Source: Sphingomonas insulae (GTDB lineage Bacteria; Pseudomonadota; Alphaproteobacteria; Sphingomonadales; Sphingomonadaceae). From it: a DNA stretch of 64,000 nt. Shown piece after piece: positions 14,772 to 23,178 of the stretch. The stretch covers positions 3,073,001 through 3,137,000 of the forward strand of contig NZ_CP048422.1 of NCBI RefSeq assembly GCF_010450875.1, read 5' to 3'. Positions within the stretch are counted from its first letter, which is position 1. Every line of letters begins with the position of its first letter. The notes beneath the pieces were generated by a model. The model was given only the letters and a program-made list of their open reading frames with translations, searched no databases and was not told the origin of the DNA. Position numbers and translations under genes: made by a program.

Positions 14772-15551
14772 TCACACCCGTGTGACCCGTACGGTCTGGC
14801 GGACAAACTGCGCGGTACCGAACACGGTCATGAACGCGATGTCCGTCGCATCACGACCGACGCATACCCGAGCGATCGATTCCGCCGGGGCCATGCGGGT
14901 CGCGTCGACCAGTCGCCAGGCGCCGTCCAGCCACAGTTCCGCCACGGCGTGGAAATCAGGCGGGTCGACCCCCGGTGCGTAGGCAGCGACGCAGCGCGCC
15001 GGAATTTCCCCTGCACGTGCCAATGCGACCAGCAGATGGGAATAATCGCGGCAGACGCCCGATCGGCTTGCGAACGTATCGAGCGCAGTCGTCTCGCCAC
15101 TGCTGGTATTGGAGCGATAATCGAGCGATTCCGCGACCCAGTCCGCCATCGCGGCGGCGAGGGCCCCACCCCGCAGCGTGCCGAACTGGCGTTGGACGAA
15201 CCCTTCCAGACGGTCCGACTGACAATAACGGCTCGGCAGCAGGTAGGGGACCAGCGCACCGTCCAGCGCGCGCGCCGGCGTCGGTCGCAGCGACCCCAGA
15301 TCGACCGCCTCACGCACGACATCGACGGTCGCGCGATATTCCGCCTTCAGCCAATTGTCGGCGCGGATCCAGCAGCGCTGGCCGATCCCGTCCTCGCCAC
15401 GCACCGCGGCGATCGGATTGTCGCTCCAGATATTCAGCACTTCGGAGACGATGCGCTGGTCCGGCATCGCCGCAACCTCGATTTGCATCAGCACGTCGGC
15501 CGGCGGGCCGATGATGGCATAGTCCAGATCGACGGCGATCGAGAGCCGCAT
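14772..15551 (-). CDS. Transglutaminase-like family protein
   Basis: A 259-aa protein with a bacterial transglutaminase N-terminal beta domain and a transglutaminase-like cysteine protease core. The triad is visible: C167 in SRSGVCRDYSHL, H201 in DFHAVAELWL and D216 in WRLVDATRM. Members act as peptidases or amide-forming enzymes, usually cytoplasmic; the substrate is unknown. The start MRLSIAVDLDY is the usual family N-terminus; the frame extends 22 codons upstream into the Bax-inhibitor terminator, which argues against an earlier start. The EcfG promoter of the next gene lies inside the gap after this stop. Confidence 0.88.
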   Translation of the reverse strand: MRLSIAVDLDYAIIGPPADVLMQIEVAAMPDQRIVSEVLNIWSDNPIAAVRGEDGIGQRCWIRADNWLKAEYRATVDVVREAVDLGSLRPTPARALDGALVPYLLPSRYCQSDRLEGFVQRQFGTLRGGALAAAMADWVAESLDYRSNTSSGETTALDTFASRSGVCRDYSHLLVALARAGEIPARCVAAYAPGVDPPDFHAVAELWLDGAWRLVDATRMAPAESIARVCVGRDATDIAFMTVFGTAQFVRQTVRVTRV

Positions 15552-15590
15552 GAGCGTGTGTTCCTGGCTTCGGGAGCGATGGGAGCAAGC

Positions 15591-15624
15591 AAAAAAGAGC
15601 CCGGCGGCATCGGCCACCGGGCTC
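15591..15624 (-). terminator. Intrinsic terminator of the Bax inhibitor-1 family gene
   Basis: On - strand RNA, a 12-bp stem (15624-15613 with 15608-15597; one U-G wobble) with a four-base CGAU loop is followed by six U (15596-15591). It is 27 bases past the stop of the upstream gene. Confidence 0.93.
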
Positions 15625-15650
15625 CCAGCATTAACGTACGTCGGTCGAAC

Positions 15651-16403
<753 letters not shown>

Positions 16404-16537
16404 GGTATCCAAAACTCCTTTGCCGACCAGATGTCGGATGATCGAAATATCGGCCTGCGCCCCATCGTTTTCAAGCGAAACCGGCGCGTGCTTCCGTCCC
16501 AGGCAACAGAACATTACAAAGGATGGTTTCCAGCATC

Positions 16538-17101
16538 ATGCGCCTTTTCGTTGCCCTGCGTCCACTACCGATGATCCGCCAAATTCTGATGGATGCGATG
16601 GGCGGCGTGCCGTCAGCACGCTGGCAGGACGACGAGCAATTGCATTGCACGTTACGGTTCATCGGCGAGGTCGATCGCCCGCAGGCGGAGGATATCGCGG
16701 CCGCCCTCGCCGCCATCCGCGCGGAAGCGCCGACGGTGCGGATCGCCGGCGTGGGCCGCTTCGACCACAAGGGGCGCACGGACACGTTGTGGGCTGCACT
16801 GGCGCCGCATGACATGTTGCGCCACCTCGCCCGCAAGGTCGACCAGGCCTGTATCCGCGCCGGGCTGCCTCCGGAACGCAGGGCCTATCTGCCCCACATC
16901 ACACTCGCCCGCCTGCCCCGTGCCGCCGGCATGGCGCCCGAGATCGCAAGCTGGCTGGCGGTACACGCCGGGCTGTCCAGCGCCGTCTTCACGATGCCGC
17001 ATATCCTGCTCTATCAAAGCCATCTCGGCCGTTCGGGCGCCACCTACGAACCGGTCGCCCGGTGGTCGCTGGAACCTGCGGCGGCCATGCCGGGTTCGTA
17101 A
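16538..17101 (+). CDS. thpR: RNA 2',3'-cyclic phosphodiesterase
   Basis: A 187-aa 2H phosphoesterase of the ThpR/LigT family, which opens 2',3'-cyclic phosphates on RNA ends. Both signature tetrapeptides are present: HCTL (H36, T38) in LHCTLRFIG and HITL (H120, T122) in PHITLARL. The start MRLFVALRP is the conserved family N-terminus; an ATG five codons upstream is closer to a weak Shine-Dalgarno. sodC follows 21 bases downstream on the same strand, and a candidate stress promoter for it lies inside the 3' end of this gene. Confidence 0.9.
   Translation: MRLFVALRPLPMIRQILMDAMGGVPSARWQDDEQLHCTLRFIGEVDRPQAEDIAAALAAIRAEAPTVRIAGVGRFDHKGRTDTLWAALAPHDMLRHLARKVDQACIRAGLPPERRAYLPHITLARLPRAAGMAPEIASWLAVHAGLSSAVFTMPHILLYQSHLGRSGATYEPVARWSLEPAAAMPGS
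17071..17096 (+). promoter_or_regulatory. Candidate sigma-EcfG promoter for sodC
   Basis: GGAAC (17071-17075), 17 bases, GGTT (17093-17096): one mismatch in the -10 from GGAAC-N16/17-CGTT. It lies within the last codons of thpR and would start transcription about 20 bases before the sodC ATG. Suggestive only. Confidence 0.35.
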
Positions 17102-17122
17102 GCTATTACAGGGAGAAACTTC

Positions 17123-17659
17123 ATGCGTGCCATCTTCGTCCTCGCCGGCCTGTCCGCTTTGTCACTCGCCGCCTGCACCCAGTCCGAGGACGTGGCGGTG
17201 GGTTCGCCGACCGCCGGCGGCGCGCGTGCCACGGCGATGCTGAAGACCGGCACCGGCATCGATGCCGGCCGGGCCACGGCGACCGAAGTCGCCGGCGGCA
17301 TCCGCTACACGCTCGACGTGAAGGGTCTGCCGGCCGGCATGCACGGCGCGCACATTCACACGACTGGACGCTGTGACGCGCCCGATTTCACCACCGCGGG
17401 CGGTCACTGGAACCCGACGACGATGAAGCATGGCAGCATGAACCCCCAGGGTCCGCATGAAGGCGACCTGCCGAACCTGACGGTCGGGTCGGACGGTCGC
17501 GGAACCCTGGGCGTGACCGTGCCGGGCGCGACCATGGCCGGGCTGCTCGATGCCGATGGTGCCGCGATCGTCGTCCACACCGGCGCGGACGACCTGATGA
17601 CGGATCCGTCGGGCAACAGTGGCGGCCGGATCGCCTGCGGCGTCTTTACCGCCGCCTGA
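17123..17659 (+). CDS. sodC: Cu/Zn superoxide dismutase lipoprotein
   Basis: A 178-aa superoxide dismutase, exported and lipid-anchored: signal peptide with lipobox LSLAAC (C18). Probable copper ligands are H77 and H79 (GAHIHTTG), H95 as the bridging ligand (GGHWNP) and H152 (VVHTGADD). Zinc ligands are H103, H112 and D115 (PHEGDLPN). The paired cysteines C84 and C172 (TGRC and RIACGVF) match the conserved disulfide. It should detoxify superoxide in the periplasm. A Shine-Dalgarno GGGAG precedes the ATG. The gene converges on an MFS gene with a hairpin between. Confidence 0.93.
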   Translation: MRAIFVLAGLSALSLAACTQSEDVAVGSPTAGGARATAMLKTGTGIDAGRATATEVAGGIRYTLDVKGLPAGMHGAHIHTTGRCDAPDFTTAGGHWNPTTMKHGSMNPQGPHEGDLPNLTVGSDGRGTLGVTVPGATMAGLLDADGAAIVVHTGADDLMTDPSGNSGGRIACGVFTAA

Positions 17660-17664
17660 ACCCG

Positions 17665-17694
17665 CCGGTGCTCCTGCATGGGCGGGAGCACCGG
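17665..17694. terminator. Bidirectional hairpin between convergent sodC and MFS genes
   Basis: A perfect 10-bp stem (17665-17674 with 17685-17694) with a 10-base loop, starting six bases after the sodC stop. There is no T tract in either direction, so it may only block or stabilise transcript ends. Confidence 0.55.
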
Positions 17695-17725
17695 ACCAAG
17701 CCGGGCAAGCGCCCCGCCCGGAAAG

Positions 17726-19297
17726 TCAGATCGGCTCCCCGGCAGCGCGGGCGCGGGCCTCTCGCGACGCCTCCGCGTCCGGCACCAGCCGGTAGGCAGC
17801 GATCGCGCAGCCTAGCGTGATCGGCATCACCGCTAGCAGCGACAACATCCCGATCGACAGACTGCCCGACAGCGTCGAGATACGACCGGCGAGATATGGC
17901 CCCATGGCCAGCCCCATCAACGTGGTGCCGATGAAGAAGGTCGCCGTTGCCGTTCCCCGCATTCGCGGCAAGACCAGATCCTGCGTCGTCGCCGCCGCCG
18001 ATCCCAATGCGCCGCTCGCCGTCAGGCCGGACAGGAACAGGCACGGGTAGAACACCCATACGCTGCTTGCGGTGAACGCACCGATCAGGAACGGCACCGG
18101 CACCGTCGCGCCAAAGATCACGACGATCAGTCGTCCTGCCGGATCGGTGCGCCGCAGCCGGTCCGCGACGATGCCGCCGATCGTCAGCCCGAGAAAGCCG
18201 GCCAGTGCGCCGCTGGCGCCCAGCAGCAACCCGGCCCGCGCCGGCGTTTCGCCCAGTTCGCGCAGGACGTAGGGCGCTCCCCAGAAACTCGCCGCATAGC
18301 TCAGGAACGAGTTCAGGCCATAAGCGACGACCGTACAGAGGAAGGCCGGCGTACCGACGATCAGGGCGAAGGTGGCGGGATCGCGGCGCTTCAGCGCACA
18401 GGCCCAGGAAAAGACGGCATAGACGCCGATGCCGATGGCGAACCATTGCGGCTTCGGCTCGCCCAGTCCGATCAGCAAGGCGACGATCGCGACGACCGCG
18501 GCGAGACCGGTCAAATTGACCATGAGCGCGCGCGTACCCCCGCGGGCGGCGCCGATCAGCGTCAGCGGCGGAATGATCGTCAGCAATTCCTGGAAGAATG
18601 CACGGAACGGGGCCGGATGCTTCTCCGGTTCCGGCAGTCCTTCGACCAAACCGCGGATCGGCTCCTTCAACGTTGCGATCCACACCGCCACGATCAGGCC
18701 GGGCAGACCGACCGCCAGGAACGCCGCCTGCCAGCCGACCAATCCCAAGGGTCCGCCACCCGGATAGGCACGGTTCCAGCCCTGGACGATCAGGCCGCCG
18801 ATGAACAGCGAACAGCCGCCGCCGACGAACAGTCCGGCCGAATAGATCGACAATGCCGTCGCCCGCAGCCGCTTGGGGAAATAATCCGAGATCAGCGAAT
18901 AGGCCGCAGGGCTCGCCGTCGCTTCGCCGACGCCAACACCGATCCGCGCCGCCGCCAACTGCCCGCCCGTGCGCGAGAACCCGGACAAGGCGGTCATCGT
19001 CGACCACAGGGCCAACCCCACCGTCATCAGCCGCACCCGGTGCCAGCTATCCGCCAGCCGCCCGAGCGGGATGCCGAACAACGCGTAGAATACGCCAAAG
19101 GCGGTGCCGTACAGAAAGCCGAGATCCTCGTCCTTCAGGCCGAGGTCACGCTTGATGTCCTCCGCCAGGATCGAGATCACCTGTCGGTCGATGAAGTTGA
19201 GGACATAGACGACGAACAGGATGCCCAGCACATACCAGGCGTAGCGCGACGCCTGCTGGGTTTCCGCGGCTGGCCCTTGCGGGGCAGGCTGAGCCAT
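17726..19297 (-). CDS. MFS transporter, spinster-like
   Basis: A 523-aa major facilitator permease with 12 predicted membrane helices. The N-terminal half has the family wording VVYVLNFIDRQVISILAEDIKRDLGLKD, GIPLGRLADSWHRVRLMT (loop 2-3 MFS signature) and ARIGVGVGEATASPAAYSLISDYFP, which places it in the spinster-like group common in sphingomonads. The substrate is unknown; relatives are often found with aromatic or lipid catabolism genes, but no such neighbours exist here. The ATG is followed by a polar Pro/Gln/Ala tail of 17 residues. Confidence 0.88.
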   Translation of the reverse strand: MAQPAPQGPAAETQQASRYAWYVLGILFVVYVLNFIDRQVISILAEDIKRDLGLKDEDLGFLYGTAFGVFYALFGIPLGRLADSWHRVRLMTVGLALWSTMTALSGFSRTGGQLAAARIGVGVGEATASPAAYSLISDYFPKRLRATALSIYSAGLFVGGGCSLFIGGLIVQGWNRAYPGGGPLGLVGWQAAFLAVGLPGLIVAVWIATLKEPIRGLVEGLPEPEKHPAPFRAFFQELLTIIPPLTLIGAARGGTRALMVNLTGLAAVVAIVALLIGLGEPKPQWFAIGIGVYAVFSWACALKRRDPATFALIVGTPAFLCTVVAYGLNSFLSYAASFWGAPYVLRELGETPARAGLLLGASGALAGFLGLTIGGIVADRLRRTDPAGRLIVVIFGATVPVPFLIGAFTASSVWVFYPCLFLSGLTASGALGSAAATTQDLVLPRMRGTATATFFIGTTLMGLAMGPYLAGRISTLSGSLSIGMLSLLAVMPITLGCAIAAYRLVPDAEASREARARAAGEPI

Positions 19298-19404
19298 AAC
19301 CTCTCCGTGCTGTTTCGCCGAAGGCTAACAGACGGAAGCAGTGGCGGTAAGCCCGAAAGCGATACCCAATATTCTAAAGTGTTGCCGGACAGCGATGCAT
19401 CCGA

Positions 19405-20123
19405 TCACGCACGGAGCGGCCCCCGGAGCGGCCGTCGCGTGCTCTGCTCCAACCGGCGCAGGAGCGATTCGATCGACGGCGCGTCCGGCGATGCGGCCGG
19501 CGTACGTGGAAGTTCGACCGTCTCGATCCGCTCGCCCTCCGCGAGCGCGACGGGGCGCAGCGACGCCACCGGGCGGACCGGCTCACGTGGGACAGCCGGC
19601 ACTGCGCCGGGATGAAAGGCCGCCAGCGGCATGTCGAGATCGGCCGGGATCGGCTGCATGACCGGAGGTGGTGGCGGCGCGACCGCACCCGACGTCGCAG
19701 CATCGGCATCGTCCAGCTCCGGCGGCATCGGCGCGCCCAGTTCGGTCGCCGACAGCGGCTTGCGAGCGGGCGCGTCCGGATGGGCATCGGCGCGGCGCAA
19801 CACCGGCACGCCCTCGTCCACGACAGGTTTCGGCGCGAACAGGCCCTCGGGACCGACCAGCAGGAACAGCGCCGACCACGTCACCGCGGCGGCGAGCGCC
19901 CCAGCCCCAGCGCAAGCACCGCCCGCGCCGTCGTGCCGAGCGGCGGTTCCGCCACCGCGATCAGGCCCGGCAGGCCGCTCTGCCATACCCAATCCTCCAG
20001 CGTGGTTTGCGGCAGCAGCAGGAACAGCGCTGCGGCGCCGACCCCGGCGAGGGCGGCACCGGCCGGCGCGATCCAGGCGGGGGACCGGGAGAGAGTCAAT
20101 TGTCGGCTGAAGAACGCTGCCAT
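19405..20123 (-). pseudogene. Conserved two-helix membrane protein gene with a single-base frameshift
   Basis: Two frames together make one about 239-aa protein. Frame 1 (from the ATG at 20123) gives MAAFFSRQLTLSRSP, a helix GAALAGVGAAALFLLLP, then EPPLGTTARAVLALG, and stops at 19881. Frame 2 continues with a second helix (ALAAAVTWSALFLLVGPEG) and the motif RRADAHPDAPARKPLSATELG to the stop at 19405. The join lies at the two C4 runs 19899-19902 and 19905-19908 (G runs in the coding sense); one extra G restores the frame. The protein resembles an uncharacterised sphingomonad membrane protein with an RRADAHPDAP motif. The ATG overlaps the end of the glycosyltransferase gene by 28 bases. A real mutation, a sequencing error and a -1 programmed shift are all possible; sequencing error is likeliest. 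Confidence 0.7.
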
Positions 20124-21334
20124 GATCCATCCACTGTCGCGGCCGTCATCAGCCGTTGGTAAATTGGCTCATAACGACAAATGTTTGACGACCAGTTACG
20201 CTCCGCCTCGACGAACGCCCGGGCTCGTGCCCGGCGCCCGTCCCAATCGCCCCGATCCGCGAACAGCGCCGCCAGCGCCGCAGCGATCGCGGCGGGATCG
20301 TCCGGACGGAACAGCGTACCCGTATCGCCGTGGCGGATCAGTTCGCGATGGCCGCCGACGTCCGACGCCGCGACCAGCTTGCCCTGCGCCATCGCCTCCA
20401 GCGGCTTCAGCGGCGTCACCAGATCGGTAAGGCGCATCGCCTTGCGCGGATAGGCGAGCACGTCGACCAGCGCATAATATCGCTCGACCTCGGTATGCGG
20501 TACGCGACCGACGAAACGGATCGCCGAAGCGACCGGCGATGCCGCCGCCTGCGCCCGCAACGCCGCGTCCATCGGTCCGCCACCGACCAGCAGCAGCCGT
20601 GCCCTGGGACGGGCGGCGACCAGCGCGGGCATGCTCGCGACCAGATCGTCGAGCCCTTCGTAATCGTAGAAGCTGCCGATGAACCCCACCGTCTCCGCAT
20701 CCTCCAGCCCCAGATCCCGCGCCAGTGCCGGATCGCGCGCCGCGGGTGCGCCGAACAGCGTCAGATCGACGCCGTTGGGAGACACCACGATCTTGTCGGC
20801 GGGGATGCCGCGCGCGATCAGGTCGCCGCGCAACCCCTCGCAGATGACCGCGATGGCGTCGGCGCGGCGAACCGCCCAGGTTTCGAGCGCCCGTGTCGCG
20901 CGATATTTCGCCGAACCCTCGACGCCCGTGCCGTTGCCGACCGCGGCATCCTCCCAAAAGGCGCGGATTTCATACACCAGCGGCAGCCGGCGCGCCCGCG
21001 CGACCCGCAACGCCGCCAGCGCATCCAGCACCGGCGAATGCGCGTGAAGGATATCGGGCCGGAAGGATTCGACCGCCGCATCGATGCGGCGCGCGAATGC
21101 GGCGATCCCGGCCACCTCACCCCACGCGCCATGGCGGCGCGGCGCGCGCGTCCGGTGAAAGGTCAGGCCGTCGATCGATTCGACGGCATCGCCGCGATCC
21201 TCGTGATGGCGCGGTCCGGTCACCGCCGCCACCGCCCAGCCGCGCTGTTCCTGCGCCTTCAGGATCGCGCGGGTGCGAAAGGTATAGCCGCTCTGCAGCG
21301 GCAGCCCGTGGTCGAGGACGTGGAGAATACGCAT
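20096..21334 (-). CDS. Exosortase A (XrtA) associated glycosyltransferase, family 4
   Basis: A 412-aa GT-B glycosyltransferase. The opening MRILHVLDHGLPLQSGYTFRTRAIL is the hallmark of the TIGR04063 group (PEP-CTERM/exosortase A-associated glycosyltransferase). The Rossmann-like donor domain has ADKIVVSPNGVDLTLF, VGFIGSFYDYEGLDDL, and the donor-binding LTDLVTPLKPLEAMAQGKLVAASDVGGHREL. It should add a sugar to an exopolysaccharide repeat unit on the cytoplasmic face. It lies near, but is divergent from, the XrtA-type ligase gene at 23171, with envelope genes between. The following gene is coupled by a 28-base overlap. Confidence 0.87.
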   Translation of the reverse strand: MRILHVLDHGLPLQSGYTFRTRAILKAQEQRGWAVAAVTGPRHHEDRGDAVESIDGLTFHRTRAPRRHGAWGEVAGIAAFARRIDAAVESFRPDILHAHSPVLDALAALRVARARRLPLVYEIRAFWEDAAVGNGTGVEGSAKYRATRALETWAVRRADAIAVICEGLRGDLIARGIPADKIVVSPNGVDLTLFGAPAARDPALARDLGLEDAETVGFIGSFYDYEGLDDLVASMPALVAARPRARLLLVGGGPMDAALRAQAAASPVASAIRFVGRVPHTEVERYYALVDVLAYPRKAMRLTDLVTPLKPLEAMAQGKLVAASDVGGHRELIRHGDTGTLFRPDDPAAIAAALAALFADRGDWDGRRARARAFVEAERNWSSNICRYEPIYQRLMTAATVDGSWQRSSADN

Positions 21335-21522
21335 GCGTCCACCTTGTCATGCCGGCGCTTAATAGGCCGTCAACCGCATTCGGTCGCGTCGCCGGAGGTC
21401 GGCCGTCGAACGCGCGAAGCGCGCCGCCCCTGCCGCGTTGCGCACACGTTTCGACTTATATCGATTGTCAGGCGTTCCAACCGTGCGCTGTCTGGCGCCA
21501 CCCAAGTTCGAAAGGTTTGTAC

Positions 21523-21834
21523 ATGCGTTCCACTCTTCCGAAATTCGCCGCCGTCGCCATGATCCTGGCCGGATCGACCGCCTTGGGCGGTTGCGCGACC
21601 AAGGGGTTCGTGCGGGACCAGATCGCCACGGTGAATTCGCGCATCGACGGCATGGACGGTCGCCTGCGCACCGTCGAAGGTACCTCGGGCCAGGCGCTCA
21701 CCCAGGCGCAGGCTGCCGCCGGGCAGGCGCAACAGAACGGCCAGCGGATCGACCAGATCAACGGTCGCGTCGATGGCCTGGAACAGCGGATGCAGCAACA
21801 GGCACAGCAGCGCCAGCGCCGGCCGCGCGGCTAA
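21523..21834 (+). CDS. Small coiled-coil outer-membrane lipoprotein
   Basis: A 103-aa lipoprotein: signal peptide MRSTLPKFAAVAMILAGSTALGGC with lipobox LGGC (C24). After it comes a short linker and a heptad-rich helix of about 55 residues (RDQIATVNSRIDGMDGRLRTVEGT...GQRIDQINGRVDGLEQRMQQQ), likely a trimeric or dimeric coiled coil as in Lpp-type lipoproteins. The C-terminus QRQRRPRG is basic; no Lpp-like terminal Lys is present. A structural envelope role is inferred. The L,D-transpeptidase gene starts 36 bases later, which would fit cell-wall work in a common transcript. Confidence 0.75.
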   Translation: MRSTLPKFAAVAMILAGSTALGGCATKGFVRDQIATVNSRIDGMDGRLRTVEGTSGQALTQAQAAAGQAQQNGQRIDQINGRVDGLEQRMQQQAQQRQRRPRG

Positions 21835-21870
21835 CCGCGGCGGCGTGGACGGACGGGTCCGCTGGATCGC

Positions 21871-22590
21871 ATGATCGTGTCGACAGGACTGGTCCGTGCC
21901 CTGATCGGCACGGCGGTTGCGGCAGGCCTCGTTTTTGGCCCGCTCGCACCCCCCGCCTCAGCGGCAGGCACGGCGTCGCGAAAACGTCCGGTCGCGGCGA
22001 AGCCCACGCCGCCGCCCGTCCTGCTGCCGCCTTCGGCACAGGCCGGGCGCATGATCGCCTGGATCGCCACGGCGAAGGACAATGCGGGCCTGCCCTATGC
22101 GGTGATCGACAAGCAGGCAGCGACGCTGTTCCTGTTCGATGCGGCCGGGGCGCCGCGGGGGCAAGTCCCCGTTCTGCTGGGCGTCGGCGTCGGCGATGAT
22201 TCATCGCCCGGCGTCGGCGCCAAGGAGCTTGCCGATATCGGCCCCGCCGAACGGACGACGCCGGCGGGGCGTTTCGTCGCGAGGTTCGGCCGCGCCTTCG
22301 GACACCAGCGCGTGCTATGGGTGGATTACGCCAATTCGGTCGCGCTGCATGCCGTCATTACGACGCACAGGAAGGAACGTCGGATCGAACGGCTGTCGTC
22401 GCCGACCCCGGAGGACAACCGGATCACCTTTGGTTGCATCAACGTCGGTAGCCGATTCTACACCGGCACGCTCGCCCCCCTGTTCCGGAAGGGCGGCATC
22501 GTTTACATCTTGCCCGACATCCGGCCGCTGGACGACGTGTTTCCGCGCGTTCGGCTACTGCCTTACCTGACCGCGGCGACCAGCGAATGA
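21871..22590 (+). CDS. L,D-transpeptidase (YkuD-family) protein
   Basis: A 239-aa exported protein with signal peptide (LIGTAVAAGLVFGPLAPPASA, cleavage near 31) and a Pro-rich linker. The catalytic region shows H160 (SVALHAVITT) and the YkuD cysteine C179 in DNRITFGCINVGSRFY. This subfamily lacks the usual SHGC spelling, as in other alphaproteobacterial LD-transpeptidases with ITFGCINV or ISYGCINV. It should form 3-3 crosslinks or attach proteins to peptidoglycan. It is flanked by a small lipoprotein and a Rap1a-like gene in the same direction with short spacers (36 and 25 bases). Confidence 0.82.
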   Translation: MIVSTGLVRALIGTAVAAGLVFGPLAPPASAAGTASRKRPVAAKPTPPPVLLPPSAQAGRMIAWIATAKDNAGLPYAVIDKQAATLFLFDAAGAPRGQVPVLLGVGVGDDSSPGVGAKELADIGPAERTTPAGRFVARFGRAFGHQRVLWVDYANSVALHAVITTHRKERRIERLSSPTPEDNRITFGCINVGSRFYTGTLAPLFRKGGIVYILPDIRPLDDVFPRVRLLPYLTAATSE

Positions 22591-22615
22591 CGCGCGCGCG
22601 CAAAGGACCCCGCCC

Positions 22616-22951
22616 ATGCTGCTGATGCTAGCCCTGCTTGTGACGGTGGAGCGGCCGGTCGTCGTCAGTTCGCTCACCACCGCGCAGCTCGTCGAGCAAT
22701 GCCGGGGCAAGGACGACGATCCGCTGCCCAGCTTCTGCAGCGGCTATATCATCGGCGTGTTCGACACATTGTCGCAGACACAGCAGATCTGCCCGGCGCC
22801 AAGCCACGCTTCGACCAACGACATGGTCGCCACCGTCCGCAAATACCTGCGCAAGCGCGGCGAAAAGGCGACCGCAGCGCCGGCGTTCGTCGTCCGGGAC
22901 GCCCTGAAATCCGCATTCCCCTGCGCGCGTTCCCCACGCAAGCGCAAGTAA
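22616..22951 (+). CDS. Rap1a/Tai-like small exported protein
   Basis: A 111-aa protein with a short hydrophobic N-terminus (MLLMLALLVTV) and four cysteines (C29, C42, C60 and C103), which suggests a periplasmic disulfide-bonded fold. The layout SSLTTAQLVEQCRG...FCSGYIIGVFDTL...VVRDALKSAFPC resembles the Rap1a/Tai family, known as immunity proteins against type VI amidase effectors. No effector or secretion gene is adjacent, so it is more likely a domesticated homologue. AAGGA lies nine bases before the ATG. Confidence 0.65.
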   Translation: MLLMLALLVTVERPVVVSSLTTAQLVEQCRGKDDDPLPSFCSGYIIGVFDTLSQTQQICPAPSHASTNDMVATVRKYLRKRGEKATAAPAFVVRDALKSAFPCARSPRKRK

Positions 22952-23025
22952 CGGCGGGCCGGTCACTTAACGCCGCATCAACCCCTGCCCGCCTATACCG
23001 AAGCGGAAAGGAACGCGGCGACACC

Positions 23026-23178
23026 ATGATCGACAATCTGTCGCTGGGCCTTACCCACGGATTGATGCTGCTCGCCGCATGGCTGCTGCTCAAACGCCCC
23101 GATCTCGATTCGGAGGCGCCGCCGCCCCGTCACTGGCGCAGCCGGGACACGCCGCAGGATCCGCCCGCCGGTGCGTGA
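23026..23178 (+). CDS. 50-aa single-helix membrane protein next to XrtA-type ligase
   Basis: A tiny protein: MIDNLSLGLTHGLMLLAAWLLLKRPDLDSE followed by a Pro/Arg-rich tail. One hydrophobic helix covers residues about 7-22. The ATG has AAGGA upstream at good spacing, and the stop overlaps the GTG start of the ligase gene by eight bases, so it is coupled to it. No family is recognised with certainty; the position suggests an accessory subunit of the XrtA-associated O-glycosylation ligase. Confidence 0.6.
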   Translation: MIDNLSLGLTHGLMLLAAWLLLKRPDLDSEAPPPRHWRSRDTPQDPPAGA

